Assembly: GCA_028292505.1 (NCBI GenBank)
Contig: JAQGMF010000001.1
Location: 1-64,000 of the forward strand
Source: Rhodocyclales bacterium
GTDB taxonomy: Bacteria > Pseudomonadota > Gammaproteobacteria > Burkholderiales > Rhodocyclaceae
Length of the DNA: 64,000 nucleotides
Direction: 5' to 3'
Numbering within the stretch: the stretch's first letter is position 1; every line of letters begins with the position of its first letter. Positions 45,350 through 54,940 of the stretch are shown piece after piece. Position numbers and translations under genes: made by a program. The notes under the pieces are model-generated. The model did not search any database and was not told where the DNA came from. It saw nothing but the letters and a program-made list of their open reading frames with translations.

Positions 45350-45384
45350 GCAAAACGTCATTCTCGTGGAGAATGACGTTTTGC
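45350..45384 (+). terminator. Perfect 16-bp hairpin between BMP1 and adenine deaminase
   Basis: GCAAAACGTCATTCTC (45350-45365), a three-base loop, and its exact reverse complement (45369-45384). It starts 141 bases after the BMP1 stop and ends seven bases before the GGAGAG ribosome site of the deaminase gene. It could terminate the BMP1 transcript or control deaminase translation. Confidence 0.7.
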
Positions 45385-45402
45385 ATTTCTGGAGAGTGAA
45401 TC

Positions 45403-46410
45403 ATGGACGTCCTGCAACGCGCGCTGAGCTGCCCCAAGGCCGAACTCCACGTTCACATCGAAGGCACGCTGGAGCCTGAACTCGCTTTCGCGCTGGCGCA
45501 GCGTAATAACATCGACTTTCCGCACGCCAGCATCGAAGACCTGCGCGCGGCTTACGATTTCAGCGATCTGCAATCCTTCCTCGATCTTTACTACGCTTGC
45601 GCCGACGTGTTGCGCACCGAGCAGGATTTCAGCGATCTTATGCTAGCTTATCTGCGCCGTGCGCGTGAGGACAATGTCATACACGCTGAAATATTCTTCG
45701 ATCCGCAGACGCACACCGCGCGCGGCATCGCTTTCGAGACGGTATTGAAGGGTCTCGAAGCGGGCGCTGCCATCGCGAAAGCCGAGTGGGGTATGAGCAC
45801 GCGATTGATCCTATGCTTCCTGCGCCATCTTTCCGAGGAGGATGCGTTCGCTGCGCTCGAAGACGCATTGCCTTTCATCGAGCGCATTCATGGTTTCGGC
45901 CTGGACTCTTCCGAGCGCGGACACCCGCCGTCGAAGTTCGAACGCGTCTTCGCTCGCTGTCGCGAATTGGGCAGACCCGTTGTGGCGCACGCAGGCGAAG
46001 AAGGGCCACCCGCTTACATCGTCGAGGCGCTCGATCTGCTCAAGGTCAGCCGCATCGATCACGGCGTGCGTGCCATCGAGGACGTTGCATTGACGCAACG
46101 TCTGGCGCGCGAGCAAGTCGCGCTGACAGTCTGTCCGCTGTCGAATATCCGGCTATGCGTCTTCAAGGAAATGCAGCTGCACAGTCTGCCGAAGATGATT
46201 ACGGCAGGCCTGTGCGTGACGCTCAACAGCGATGACCCGGCATACTTCGGCGGCTATCTGGGCAACAATATCCGCGCGGTGCAGGGCGCGTTCAACTTCG
46301 ATCTGGCGACCTGGCGCACGCTGTTGCGCAACAGCTTCACTGCGGCATTCGTCAACCCGGCGCAGAAAGAGGATTGGCTGGCGCAGGTCGATGCGCACAT
46401 GCTTGATTGA
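45403..46410 (+). CDS. Adenine deaminase (adenosine-deaminase-like type)
   Basis: Converts adenine to hypoxanthine, which XdhAB can oxidise. It has 335 residues of the ADAL fold: H16 and H18 in ELHVHIEGTLEPEL, His/Glu in VVAHAGEEGPP, RIDHGVRA, and NSDDPAYFGGYL. The stretches SFLDLYYACADVL, FLRHLSEEDA and GLDSSERGHPPSKF are those of the bacterial adenine deaminases (for example the Pseudomonas aeruginosa enzyme) rather than adenosine deaminases. The base substrate is therefore favoured, but adenosine activity cannot be excluded from sequence. Confidence 0.88.
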   Translation: MDVLQRALSCPKAELHVHIEGTLEPELAFALAQRNNIDFPHASIEDLRAAYDFSDLQSFLDLYYACADVLRTEQDFSDLMLAYLRRAREDNVIHAEIFFDPQTHTARGIAFETVLKGLEAGAAIAKAEWGMSTRLILCFLRHLSEEDAFAALEDALPFIERIHGFGLDSSERGHPPSKFERVFARCRELGRPVVAHAGEEGPPAYIVEALDLLKVSRIDHGVRAIEDVALTQRLAREQVALTVCPLSNIRLCVFKEMQLHSLPKMITAGLCVTLNSDDPAYFGGYLGNNIRAVQGAFNFDLATWRTLLRNSFTAAFVNPAQKEDWLAQVDAHMLD

Positions 46411-46436
46411 ATGCAGTTCCGAAAGAGAGGCTTGTG

Positions 46437-46880
46437 CTAGAAGTTATAGCGCAGCTGCAATGCTACGGTCACAGGATCTTTGGTGTAGCGCGGGATCACA
46501 ATGATCGCCATTTCGATCGGCTTCCATGCAATGATCATTTCGGGTAGTACCAAGGCTTTGACGCCGCCGATATAGCCTGACACCGCACCGCCGACGACAC
46601 CGATACGCATCGCGCGTTCGCTATCGCCAAACAGCCGCCATTGCCATTCGCGACCCGCATAGACGGACCACTTGCGTATGCTGTTGTAATAAGTCCCGAG
46701 CGTCCATCCATCTTCTGCGCGAAAACCGATGCCAGTGTTGTGGCGGTTCAGGTCGTCGCGGTTGTTCGAATGCCAAGATTCGAAACCAGTCACCAGCGCT
46801 GGCCCGAGATCTTCCGACGCATAAGCATTCGCGCCAGCTAAGCTGATCAACAATGCCAAGAAGACGATAGTCTGTTTCAT
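46437..46880 (-). CDS. Small exported beta-barrel-like protein
   Basis: A protein of 147 residues. ATG 46880 is preferred over 46892 because it opens with a clean signal peptide (MKQTIVFLALLISLAGANAYA). The mature part alternates polar and hydrophobic residues (TGIGFRAEDGWTLGTYYNS) and ends LQLRYNF, with the terminal aromatic of outer-membrane barrels. I recognise no specific family. It may be a small outer-membrane protein next to the Tsx-like porin, but a direct purine role is not shown. Confidence 0.65.
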   Translation of the reverse strand: MKQTIVFLALLISLAGANAYASEDLGPALVTGFESWHSNNRDDLNRHNTGIGFRAEDGWTLGTYYNSIRKWSVYAGREWQWRLFGDSERAMRIGVVGGAVSGYIGGVKALVLPEMIIAWKPIEMAIIVIPRYTKDPVTVALQLRYNF

Positions 46881-47045
46881 GACGGCACCCATTTTGGTTA
46901 GCGCGTTTGTTGTCGCGCATAAGCCAATTTACGGTGTGCGTTTTTGAAACTTCAGAGAAATATTGTATTCGGTCAATAAAACACAAACCGCCGACTGCAC
47001 GACACAGCGACGGCTTCCATGCGGGTAATCCCGCGAAAAGGCGAT

Positions 47046-47079
47046 AAAAAAAGCCCTGCCGGACAATGCCCGGCAGGGC
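47046..47079 (-). terminator. Intrinsic terminator of the Tsx-like gene
   Basis: On the minus strand, GCCCTGCCGG (47079-47070) pairs with CCGGCAGGGC (47062-47053) around a seven-base loop, followed by seven T. It lies about 22 bases after the stop. Confidence 0.92.
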
Positions 47080-47101
47080 CGTTTCGTCTTCGCGCAACAG
47101 A

Positions 47102-47971
47102 TCAGAAGTGGTATTCGGCGCGAATCATCGACGTGTGGGCGTCTGCGCCAGGACCGGCCGCACCTTTATGGCTGTTGCCGAACTTGTTGTGCCATAGCTG
47201 GTATTCGAAGCCCACCTTGATCGTATTCTTGGGCAGACCTGTGATGGGCGCCACGTCGTACATGATTTCCGAATCAATATTGGTCTCAGGCGAGGTACCG
47301 CCACCAAATTCATTTTTACCCTTGGATGAGATGAAGTTCATGAAACCTTCGTATGACAGCGCTACCGGGCCAATGCTGAATGGGATGCCCCAGGCCGCCG
47401 TCAGCATCGGGTGCGTATCGTAGGAATAGCGCCGAGTCTGGACACCGGAGAACTTGTTGTACGGGGAATTGCTCTCCCAGAGCGCAAGCACACTGACACT
47501 CAGGAAGCCCGGCACCTTGAACATGACGGTCGGACCGAACACGAGCATGCGCTTCTTGGAGTTGTAGCCAGCGTCATTCTTGCTGTTGAAATCGAAACCG
47601 GTTGTCATGCCATAACCGCTGAACGGCCCCCAGCCAAGATCCTTGCCGATGATCTTCCCGAAATCCAGCGTGTTGCGATAGACGATATAGGCTTCCTGCG
47701 CCCCCGACGAGCTGCCCGGACCCGAAGGATCCTTGCTATCGGACATCAGCAAATCAACATTCAGGAAGTTCGTGCCGTACTTGAAGCCGCTCACGTGCGA
47801 CAGATTGACGATATCTTTGGAAATGTCGGTCGCGCCGAACGGCTCGGCAAACTTGGTGCCATAGCGATAGCCGATATACGTATCGCTCCAGTCAGCCGCC
47901 TGCACGCCGGCGGAAACAAGCAGCATTGTGCCGACACCGGCGCTGATGCAGGACTTCTTGAACGTTCTCAT
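47102..47971 (-). CDS. Tsx-like nucleoside-specific outer-membrane channel
   Basis: An outer-membrane barrel for nucleoside or base passage, 289 residues. The ATG at 47971 is set by a GGAGG seven bases upstream; the ATG at 47977 touches that site. The signal peptide is residues 1-26 (ending VQA). The mature start DWSDTYIGYRYGTKFAEPFG and the end MIRAEYHF fit the channel_Tsx family, with strand-like repeats throughout. Located in the purine island, it is the likely outer-membrane entry for the ABC importer. A strong terminator follows. Confidence 0.85.
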   Translation of the reverse strand: MRTFKKSCISAGVGTMLLVSAGVQAADWSDTYIGYRYGTKFAEPFGATDISKDIVNLSHVSGFKYGTNFLNVDLLMSDSKDPSGPGSSSGAQEAYIVYRNTLDFGKIIGKDLGWGPFSGYGMTTGFDFNSKNDAGYNSKKRMLVFGPTVMFKVPGFLSVSVLALWESNSPYNKFSGVQTRRYSYDTHPMLTAAWGIPFSIGPVALSYEGFMNFISSKGKNEFGGGTSPETNIDSEIMYDVAPITGLPKNTIKVGFEYQLWHNKFGNSHKGAAGPGADAHTSMIRAEYHF

Positions 47972-48298
47972 CTTCATACCTCCGCATTGAATCAAAATAG
48001 ATTGGGCTCCGGGCCGGGCTTTGCCCTGACGCGTTCCTAATACAATTTGATTCTAAGGAGGACTTCCTGCGCGCTGACACATGAGCAGCATATGCAAATT
48101 CATATGTGCTGGCTTGGTGCAGTACCAATGTCGGACGATGCACAAAGATTGCGCAAAGGCACCCGCAGCGCGTCAGCTCACGAGCCCTGTGGGGGAGTGC
48201 TCGCGGAGTGCTCGAATTATGCCATATGGATAGGCGCCAAAACGCAGCACAAAGCCGCTCCAGCATGGTGCAAGGCCACGAAGTGGGGCGTATTTGCG

Positions 48299-48315
48299 GT
48301 ATACAAGTTTGTATA
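48299..48315. promoter_or_regulatory. Candidate operator TATACAA-GT-TTGTATA
   Basis: A perfect 7-bp inverted repeat with a two-base centre, overlapping a GTATAC (48299-48304) like those near the BMP genes. It is about 330 bases upstream of the tsx-like start, far for a simple operator. Confidence 0.35.
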
Positions 48316-48369
48316 TATGTTTGTTGCGGGTACGCAACAGTCGTCCGCCGACGCACTTCAGCGGAGTAA

Positions 48370-48456
48370 GTTGGGCTGACGAAGGAAGCCCAACGCCACT
48401 GTCACGCTAAGCGTTGGCTTCCTCATTTGCCACAATCGGCTCAGTGCCAACCTACA
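48370..48456. repeat. Dispersed repeat, copy 2 of family 2 (inverted)
   Basis: The reverse complement of the repeat at 34393-34484 with few differences; shared blocks include GCCGATTGTGGCAAATGAGG on the opposite strand. It lies directly after the stop of the spermidine-synthase-like gene. Confidence 0.85.
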
Positions 48457-48464
48457 CTTTTTGC

Positions 48465-50498
48465 CTACTTCAATACTTCAAAGAGATTATTGAAATCGTC
48501 GGTCCACACGCCGAGACCAGGGATCGGTTTGATGTCACTCGTGGCTTTGCGGATCGGTTCCTTGTCGAGCACTGCGGCATCGCGTGAGACCAGTATCCAG
48601 TCAGTGTTGCGCAATGCCGGGTTGTCGTTTTCGTCGTGTATGAAAGCGACATATAGTCCCTTGGCAGCGGCGATCTTCGCGACTACCGGCGCCAGCCGCA
48701 GGAAGCGGTTGGTGACGTGGAAGGCGATGATGCCATCAGGCTTCATATGTCGCAGGTACACATCCATGGCTTGCGCGGTGATCAGGTGCACCGGGATCGA
48801 GTCGCCGGAGAAGGCATCTACCGCGAGCACGTCGAAGGCTTGCGGCGCCTCACGTTCCAGCGACAGGCGCGCGTCACCGAGCACGGTGTCGACATGTGCC
48901 TTGCTGTCGGCCATGAAGCTGAATTCGCTCTTCGCCAACTCTATGACTTCGGGATTTATTTCGTACATGCGATAGGTGTCGCCAGCCTGGCCATAGAGCG
49001 CCAGCGTGCCCGCGCCGAGGCCGATGACCCCGACCTTCTTGTTGTGCGGCTCGGTGTTGGCAATCGCAAGGCCGATGCCGGCGCTGCGACCGTAGTAGGC
49101 GGTTGGCTCCTGCCGGCGTGCGGCGGCGAGGAACTGCTCGCCGTGCTTGATCGAGCCGTGATAGAGCTGGCGCACATCGTCGTTCGGATTGTCGCGATGC
49201 GTGTCGAGGCTGATCAGCGTGCCGTAGAAATTGCGCTCGATGCGCCGGCTGCCGGTGAAGTCATCATGAATCTGCACGTACAGAAAGTAGGCACACAGCA
49301 CCGCTAGCGCACCGGCAGAAACGCGCAGGACGAGGCGTGCCTTCAACGCCACCATGGCCAGCAGCGCGGTGATGACCAGGCCTATGCCAAGTTCATAATA
49401 GGCAGGCAGAACTCGTGGTGCGATCAGGCCCACGGCGATGCCGCCGAGGGCACCACCGAGCGACACCATGAGGTAGAAGCGTGTCAGGTGACGCGGGCCG
49501 GGCCGCATGCGTGCCAGCTCGCCATGCAGGAACATGCAGAAGAAGAATAACCCGATGGCATACAGCGGGATGGCGATCCAGATGTCCGTGCCGATGCTGT
49601 CCTGCAAGCCATAGGCGCACAGTGCCAACAGCACCGCGCCTATCGGCAGGAAGACCGGCCGGCGGTACCAGCGATCGCTCTCGAAGCACAGCACGAAACT
49701 CAGCAGGTACAGCGTCAGCGGCAGCAACCATAGAAAGGGAATGGCGGCGACGTTTTGCGTGATGTGGTTGGTGATCGCCAGCAGTAGCCACGAGCCCATG
49801 GCGGCCGGCGTCAGCCACAGCAGGTAGTCGCGCAGGCTCGGGTCCCAATCGCCTTCGGCGTTGTGGCGCGCGGCATGAGCGGCGGGTGGTAGGGCGTGCA
49901 CATGCCGCATGAAGTAAAACGCCGAGCCTGCGCAAAGAACCGCGAAGGCAGCGTAGGCAGCAGACCAGCCGTAGGCCTGACCGACAATCGCTGCATGTCG
50001 CTCAATGACAAACGGATAGCAGATCAGCGCGATCAGCGAAGCGAGATTGGACAGCGAGAAGTAGCGATACACATGTGTGCCGATCTGCGTGCGGGAGACC
50101 CAGGATTGAACTAGCGGGCCCGTCGTCGACAGCAGGAAATAGGGCAGGCCGATGGTGCCGAGCAGCAGGCGGATGATCAGTAGCGAGGGGTCTTCATTGC
50201 CGGTGGGTTTCCAGTGCGGACTGGCAATGATTGGGAGGAAGCTGAGACTGACAGCGAGCAACACGACATGCAGGATCACCTGTCGTCGCGGCGTAAGCTT
50301 GTTCGAGATCCAGTCCGAATACGCGTAACCCGCCAGCAGCACGATCTGGAAGAACACCATGCAGATCGCCCACACGGCAGCCGAGCCGCCGAACCAGGGC
50401 AGAATCTGCTTGGCGATGATCGGTTGGACCAGGAAGAGGGCGAAGGCGCTGGTGAAGATCGTGCCGGCGAAGACGAGTTTGGAGGAGGCTGTGGTCAT
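48465..50498 (-). CDS. Membrane-fused spermidine-synthase-like protein
   Basis: A protein of 677 residues: the first about 420 form roughly ten membrane helices (FAGTIFTSAFALFLVQPIIA, ITNHITQNVAAIPFLWLLPL), the rest a soluble spermidine-synthase/methyltransferase fold (VGVIGLGAGTLALYG, YEINPEVIELA, LGDARLSL, DVLAVDAFSGDSIPVHL). Such fusions are widespread in Proteobacteria; a polyamine product has not been established for them in general. The gene is flanked by two different dispersed repeats and appears to be its own unit. Confidence 0.85.
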   Translation of the reverse strand: MTTASSKLVFAGTIFTSAFALFLVQPIIAKQILPWFGGSAAVWAICMVFFQIVLLAGYAYSDWISNKLTPRRQVILHVVLLAVSLSFLPIIASPHWKPTGNEDPSLLIIRLLLGTIGLPYFLLSTTGPLVQSWVSRTQIGTHVYRYFSLSNLASLIALICYPFVIERHAAIVGQAYGWSAAYAAFAVLCAGSAFYFMRHVHALPPAAHAARHNAEGDWDPSLRDYLLWLTPAAMGSWLLLAITNHITQNVAAIPFLWLLPLTLYLLSFVLCFESDRWYRRPVFLPIGAVLLALCAYGLQDSIGTDIWIAIPLYAIGLFFFCMFLHGELARMRPGPRHLTRFYLMVSLGGALGGIAVGLIAPRVLPAYYELGIGLVITALLAMVALKARLVLRVSAGALAVLCAYFLYVQIHDDFTGSRRIERNFYGTLISLDTHRDNPNDDVRQLYHGSIKHGEQFLAAARRQEPTAYYGRSAGIGLAIANTEPHNKKVGVIGLGAGTLALYGQAGDTYRMYEINPEVIELAKSEFSFMADSKAHVDTVLGDARLSLEREAPQAFDVLAVDAFSGDSIPVHLITAQAMDVYLRHMKPDGIIAFHVTNRFLRLAPVVAKIAAAKGLYVAFIHDENDNPALRNTDWILVSRDAAVLDKEPIRKATSDIKPIPGLGVWTDDFNNLFEVLK

Positions 50499-50623
50499 GG
50501 TGGCCGTGACGTGGATGAACTTCGGAAGCGTGCTGTGTCGCGCGCTGGCGCATTGTCGTCGACATCGCGCACACAGAACCGGCTTGCCTTGCGATAAATT
50601 GTCTCCGAACCTGCCTCAGCGGC

Positions 50624-50712
50624 GTAGGTCGGAAAAGCGCAGTGCCTTCGGACGTTTGAGTGGCTGTCATACGACAAATGTCGGATAACGCCTGCGGCTC
50701 ATCCAACCTACG
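50624..50712. repeat. Dispersed repeat, copy 1 of family 3
   Basis: Begins GTAGGTCGGAAAAGCGCAG and ends GCGGCTCATCCAACCTACG, directly touching the allA stop codon. Copy 2 is at 56054-56152. The ends are inverted repeats. Confidence 0.85.
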
Positions 50713-51216
50713 TCAGATCGTCGGAATGACGGCAGTCGGGGCGAGGAACACTTCGTCGCAGTTGTCCCCCGACCCGCTGCGATCGATCACCAGAAAATCA
50801 CTCACCTCATCCAGCGCGAGAAGCGGGTGATGCCATACGCCTTTGGCATAATTGACGCCTTGTGCTGCCGTGGCGAGGAAGCAGCGCAGGTCGCGGGCGG
50901 TCGGTGGTTCACCGGGGGGCGCGACGACGACGAGATAGTCGCGACCTGACAAAGGGACGAAGGCCTGCGAGCCTTGCGGGTGGCGCTCCATCATGCTGAC
51001 GGTGAAAGGCAGCTCGCGTGGCTGGCCGCGGAAGATACTGGCGATGATGCGGCCATCCGCACCGGGGTCGAGATTGGCGAGATCGTGGTAACGCTCGGTG
51101 TTGCCGTCGTTGATGGGGAAGTGACGTACCGCGTCGCTGGCCTCGATGACGTCGCCGAAGGGTGTGAAGGCTTCGCGGGTGAGAGGTTCGATTTTCAGTG
51201 TGTATGCTTCAGTCAT
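50713..51216 (-). CDS. allA: Ureidoglycolate lyase
   Basis: Splits ureidoglycolate into glyoxylate and urea, the step after allantoicase. It has 167 residues from ATG 51216; the frame upstream to 51285 lies in a REP element. Family blocks are visible: [48 protein letters not shown] and [16 protein letters not shown]. It is downstream of allantoicase on the same strand, separated by 194 bases that contain a REP pair. Confidence 0.93.
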   Translation of the reverse strand: MTEAYTLKIEPLTREAFTPFGDVIEASDAVRHFPINDGNTERYHDLANLDPGADGRIIASIFRGQPRELPFTVSMMERHPQGSQAFVPLSGRDYLVVVAPPGEPPTARDLRCFLATAAQGVNYAKGVWHHPLLALDEVSDFLVIDRSGSGDNCDEVFLAPTAVIPTI

Positions 51217-51248
51217 TATCTGGCTTGTTTCGCGAGCAATTCCAATTT

Positions 51249-51409
51249 CGTCATTCCCGCGAAGGCGGGAATCCAGCGGCGTCAATCGATCTTAATACCG
51301 AAGCATTTGCATCTTGAGAGTTGTGTTCAAGGCGCGTTTGAATCCGGATTCCGGCTTGCTTCGGTGTGACGTAACGCCACTGGATTCCCGCCTTCGCGGG
51401 AATGACGGT
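51249..51409. repeat. REP pair C between allantoicase and ureidoglycolate lyase
   Basis: Two REP-like palindromes (51249-51279, 51377-51409) in opposite orientation about 97 bases apart, ending one base before the allantoicase stop. They are nearly identical to pair B, including the flanking CCACTGGATTCC. Confidence 0.88.
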
Positions 51410-51410
51410 C

Positions 51411-52418
51411 TCACGCCCCAGCAACCTTGCCAAACAACCGCAAACGACTCACGCCACCATCCGGGAAAATATTGAAGCGCACATGCGTCACCGGCCCGAG
51501 CACGGCGAGGGTGTTGAAATCGTGCACTGCATCCATCGACAGTTTCTGCATCGGCAACAACTCCTGCCAGAACATGCTCTGCGTGATCAGCGATTGATCC
51601 GTGCCTCCTGTCATACGCGCAGCTTGCAGCGAACACGAATCCGGAAAGTTGCCCTTGAAGTAAGCGGTATCGACTTCCACTCTTTCGATCACGCCCGGCG
51701 CAGCCAGTGCAATTATGCACCAGTCATTTCCGGGTTCGCGGCGGCGGCGCGTCTCCCAGCCGTCGCCCATGTTCACACCACGGCCCGGCAGCAGCAGGGT
51801 CGAAGCGAGGCCGAAATGCTCGTTGTTGGCAGCGACGACGTAGGCACCGTTGATTGCGGCGGCCAGGTCGAGTTCCGCGCCGGCTATCGTCGCATCGCTG
51901 CTCGGGCGACCGTAGATGCGCAGCCGCGCGATTCCGCCATCGGGGAAGATCGACAGGCGCACATGCGTCCACGTCTCCTGGCTTGCCAGCGCGTGATAGT
52001 GGTGCGAATTACCCTTCAAGGCGACGGTAGGCAGCAGTGAGGTCCAGCGCGCGTCGGTACCGGGAATGTCCTTCTCGCTATGGCAGGCTTCGAGCGATGC
52101 GCCGGGCGGGTAGTTGCCGGTGAAGTGGCGCGTGTCGATGTCGATGCCGAAGATGCGTCCGGGCCGCGCCAGCTTTACCACGCACCAGTCGTTGCCGGGG
52201 CCGCGCTTGCGGCGCGACTCCCAGCCATCCATCCACTTGCCGTTGTCGTCATATTTGCCGGGGATGAATACAGGTTCAGCGGGATCGAGCATGCGATCCT
52301 TCGGCGCGAAGAATTCGTCGCTGGCAGCGACCGCCTGTGCGCCCAGACGCGGGTCGGCGAGGTTGGTATAGCGACGCGTGAAGTCGGGTGCATCGGGATC
52401 AAGTGCGACGGCAGCCAT
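51411..52418 (-). CDS. alc: Allantoicase
   Basis: Hydrolyses allantoate to ureidoglycolate and urea. It has 335 residues in two repeated jelly-roll halves. The repeat is easy to see: [20 protein letters not shown] and [20 protein letters not shown], then [17 protein letters not shown] and [17 protein letters not shown], then [18 protein letters not shown] and [18 protein letters not shown]. It forms a unit with allA. Allantoinase, which would supply allantoate, is not in the window. Confidence 0.95.
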   Translation of the reverse strand: MAAVALDPDAPDFTRRYTNLADPRLGAQAVAASDEFFAPKDRMLDPAEPVFIPGKYDDNGKWMDGWESRRKRGPGNDWCVVKLARPGRIFGIDIDTRHFTGNYPPGASLEACHSEKDIPGTDARWTSLLPTVALKGNSHHYHALASQETWTHVRLSIFPDGGIARLRIYGRPSSDATIAGAELDLAAAINGAYVVAANNEHFGLASTLLLPGRGVNMGDGWETRRRREPGNDWCIIALAAPGVIERVEVDTAYFKGNFPDSCSLQAARMTGGTDQSLITQSMFWQELLPMQKLSMDAVHDFNTLAVLGPVTHVRFNIFPDGGVSRLRLFGKVAGA

Positions 52419-52554
52419 GGTGTTCCTTCGAGGATATATGCCTGTGCGTCTAGCTTAACGCTGTGACGCCCGGCTGGGTTGTATAAGCACCATTCATGCG
52501 GAGCTGAAATCGCGTGAGGCTGTGCCGTCGGAATTCAGGCACAGAAGCACCGTA

Positions 52555-52582
52555 CTGGATCCCGGCCTCCGCCGGGATGACG
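52555..52582. repeat. Single REP-like element D
   Basis: CTGGATCCCGGCCTCCGCCGG followed by GATGACG: one unpaired member of the REP family, in the gap upstream of the GntR gene. Confidence 0.8.
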
Positions 52583-52677
52583 ACTCAAGGAGCGTGCATC
52601 TCTCAAATGCCTTCCCGGCGCATGTCATACTTCATTCCAGTCGCGCCTGCCCAGGCGCATTGTCCAAGTTAGCACTC

Positions 52678-53406
52678 ATGAAACGACGCCAGCCCATCGC
52701 GGGAGAAATCAAACCCGCTCGCCGCCGTGACGCTTCGGTCTCCGCCGATGCGCGCATCTACGACTCGATCTTCCAGGCCGTGATGATGCAGCGCCTCAAG
52801 CCCGGCATGAAGCTACCCGAGCCGCAACTGTGCGAGCTCTTCGGCGTAAGCCGCACGCTGGTGCGCAAGGCATTGCAACGGCTCGCCGGCGATTACATCG
52901 TCGAGCTGCGCCCTAATCGCGGCGCCATCGTCGCTTCGCCGACGCCTGAGGAGACGCGCGAAATCTTCGTCGCGCGTCGTGCCATCGAAGCGGCCATTAT
53001 GCCATTGGCAATTGCCAATGCCACCCCCGCGCGCATTGCTGTGTTGAAGAAGGCACTCAAGGCCGAGCACGATGCCCTACACAATCCCACGCAACTCGAT
53101 TGGGCACAGCGTGCCGGCAATTTTCACGTGCTACTGGCTGAGCAGGCGGGCAACCGCGTGCTGGCAGCTTTTCTCACGCAGCTCATGTCGCGCTGCTCGC
53201 TCATCGTCACGCTTTACGAAGTACCCGGCGACTCCGTCTGCGAGCACGAGGAGCACGAGCAACTCGTCAAACTCATCGCATTCGGCGACGTGAAGGGCGC
53301 GACCGCGCTGATGGACGCGCACCTGTGCGCGCTCGAAGCACGCATCCGCCTACCCAAGCTCGACGACGCGCCCGATCTCGGCGCCTTGCTGGGTATCTCT
53401 GCCTGA
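52678..53406 (+). CDS. GntR-family regulator, FadR/FCD subfamily
   Basis: A DNA-binding transcription factor of 242 residues from ATG 52678. The winged helix is at about 25-90 (YDSIFQAVMMQRLKPGMKLP, ELFGVSRTLVRKALQRLAGD, ELRPNRGAIVASP), followed by an all-helical FCD ligand domain with the metal/ligand histidines expected around RAGNFHVLLAEQ, HEEHEQL and MDAHL. It is divergent from alc and upstream of the second BMP gene, so it is the best candidate regulator of the purine island. Related regulators control allantoin or purine genes in other Proteobacteria; the effector is not known here. Confidence 0.9.
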   Translation: MKRRQPIAGEIKPARRRDASVSADARIYDSIFQAVMMQRLKPGMKLPEPQLCELFGVSRTLVRKALQRLAGDYIVELRPNRGAIVASPTPEETREIFVARRAIEAAIMPLAIANATPARIAVLKKALKAEHDALHNPTQLDWAQRAGNFHVLLAEQAGNRVLAAFLTQLMSRCSLIVTLYEVPGDSVCEHEEHEQLVKLIAFGDVKGATALMDAHLCALEARIRLPKLDDAPDLGALLGISA

Positions 53407-53434
53407 TTCCAGGCAACATCATCAAGAATTAATC

Positions 53435-53660
53435 GTATACACTTTTGGCGGGTCTGCCAAGGGGCTCCTGTGCGCGTCGGCCATGCACCGTCGAGGCGCA
53501 GTGTTTGGTAAAATGCTGCACATGGGTGCGCGATCGGCAATCTGTATGCGCTGCTGAACGTGCGCGCAGTCGCGCAGGCGCGCGGCTTTTGGCAAGAATT
53601 GGCAAATTGGAATGGTTGTTGCGTGTATACACTTTATAAACGTATCGGATACGTTTTTAA
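53435..53660. promoter_or_regulatory. Repeated operator-like sites before the second BMP gene
   Basis: GTATACACTTT occurs twice, at 53435-53445 and 53625-53635, 190 bases apart. The second is followed by a perfect inverted repeat AAACGTATC-G-GATACGTTT (53638-53656). The same core, as GTATCCACTTT, occurs before the third BMP gene (60385-60395). These are plausible GntR/FCD targets; assignment is inference. Confidence 0.5.
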
Positions 53661-53692
53661 GACATCAACCAACCCATATTTCGGAGAAATTC

Positions 53693-54784
53693 ATGCAACG
53701 TCGCCAATTCCTTCTTTCCTCGCTCGCCGCCGGCGGGGCTTTTGTCCTGCCCGATCTCGCCCAGGCTGCCTACAGCGCAGCCTCGCCGCTCAAGATCGGC
53801 TTCTGTTATTCCGGCCCCATCGGCGACGGCGGCTGGACCTATCAACACGAACTGGGCCGGCGCCTGGTTGAGAAAACCTATGGCGACAAGGTCAAGACCC
53901 TGTTCGTCGAGAATGTGCCCGAGACGCCCGATGCCGTCCGCATCCTGCGCCAGTTCACCCAGCAAGGCTGTGGCATGGTGTTCGCCACCTCGTTCGGTTT
54001 CATGGAGTCCACGTTGCGCGTCGCCAAACAGTTTCCCAAGGTCGCCTTCGAGCACGCCACGGGCTACAAGATGGCGCCGAACGTTGGTCTGTACCAGACG
54101 CGTTTCTACGAGGGCGCCTACCTGCTTGGCATACTCGCCGGCAAGATGACCAAGACCAACACGCTGGGCTTCGTCGGCTCAGTGCCGATCCCCGAAGTGC
54201 TGCGCAATATCAACGCCTTCACGCTCGGCGCACGCAGCGTCAATCCCAAGGTGCAGACCAAGGTTATCTGGATCAACTCCTGGTACGACCCCGGCCGCGA
54301 ACGCGAGACCGCCGAAGCGTTGGTAGCGCAGGGCGCCGACATTCTTTATCAGGGCACGGATTCGCCTTCGGTCGTGCAGGTTGCGCAGGAGCGCGGCCTG
54401 TACGCTTTCGGCCAGGATTCGGACATGAGCAAGCACGGTCCGAAATCGCATCTCTCCGCCAACGTAGCAAACTGGAGCGTGTACTACGTCAAGAAGATCG
54501 GCGACATGCTGGATGGAACGTGGAAGCCGGAGGACACGAAGTGGGGCATGAAGGAAGGCATGGTCCAGCTCTCACCGCTGAACCCGGCCGTGCCGGCTGA
54601 CGTGGTGAAACTTTTCGAAGCGAAGAAGGCCGAGATTGTCTCTGGCAAGTTTCAACCCTTCACCGGCCCGATCATGGACAACGAAGGCAAGGAGCGCGTG
54701 GCGGCCGGGAAGGTGTTGTCTGAAGATGAACTATGGTCTCTAAAATGGTACGCAGAGGGTGTCGTTGGTAAGGTTCCTGGTTGA
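53693..54784 (+). CDS. BMP-family substrate-binding protein 2 (twin-arginine signal)
   Basis: A 363-residue binding protein from ATG 53693, eight bases after GGAGA. The N-terminus MQRRQFLLSSLAAGGAF reads as a Tat signal (RRQFL) with cleavage near AQA. The mature part tracks protein 1 closely: GFCYSGPIGDGGWTYQHELG, VENVPETPDAVRIL, FATSFGFMEST, RFYEGAYLLGILAGKMTKT and GQDSDMSKHGPKS. It probably serves the same ABC core with a related ligand. It lies downstream of the GntR regulator, behind two GTATACACTTT sites. Confidence 0.92.
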   Translation: MQRRQFLLSSLAAGGAFVLPDLAQAAYSAASPLKIGFCYSGPIGDGGWTYQHELGRRLVEKTYGDKVKTLFVENVPETPDAVRILRQFTQQGCGMVFATSFGFMESTLRVAKQFPKVAFEHATGYKMAPNVGLYQTRFYEGAYLLGILAGKMTKTNTLGFVGSVPIPEVLRNINAFTLGARSVNPKVQTKVIWINSWYDPGRERETAEALVAQGADILYQGTDSPSVVQVAQERGLYAFGQDSDMSKHGPKSHLSANVANWSVYYVKKIGDMLDGTWKPEDTKWGMKEGMVQLSPLNPAVPADVVKLFEAKKAEIVSGKFQPFTGPIMDNEGKERVAAGKVLSEDELWSLKWYAEGVVGKVPG

Positions 54785-54820
54785 AGAAATGTCCATGTCA
54801 TTAGTGACAGACCATGGTCC

Positions 54821-54889
54821 GTCATCCCGGCGAAAGCCGGGATCCAGCACAACGCGTGGCACTGGATTCCGGCCTTCGCCGGAATGACG
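54821..54889. repeat. REP pair E
   Basis: Two REP-like palindromes with CCGG cores (54821-54848 and 54860-54889) separated by 11 bases, after BMP2. They differ slightly from pairs A-C. Confidence 0.85.
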
Positions 54890-54940
54890 ATAGCGGGTTG
54901 AAGCATGCCGCTGTAGCTTTTGATCAGGAGTAACAAACAG

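Larger units (their letters stand above)
47996..48464. other. Intergenic region upstream of the Tsx-like gene
   Basis: About 470 bases without a supported gene. It contains an imperfect palindrome GCATATG...CATATGTGC (about 48090-48110), a TATACAA-GT-TTGTATA inverted repeat (48300-48315) and dispersed repeat copy 2 (48370-48456). The tsx promoter is probably near 48020-48060 (minus strand), but I cannot define it. Confidence 0.45.
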
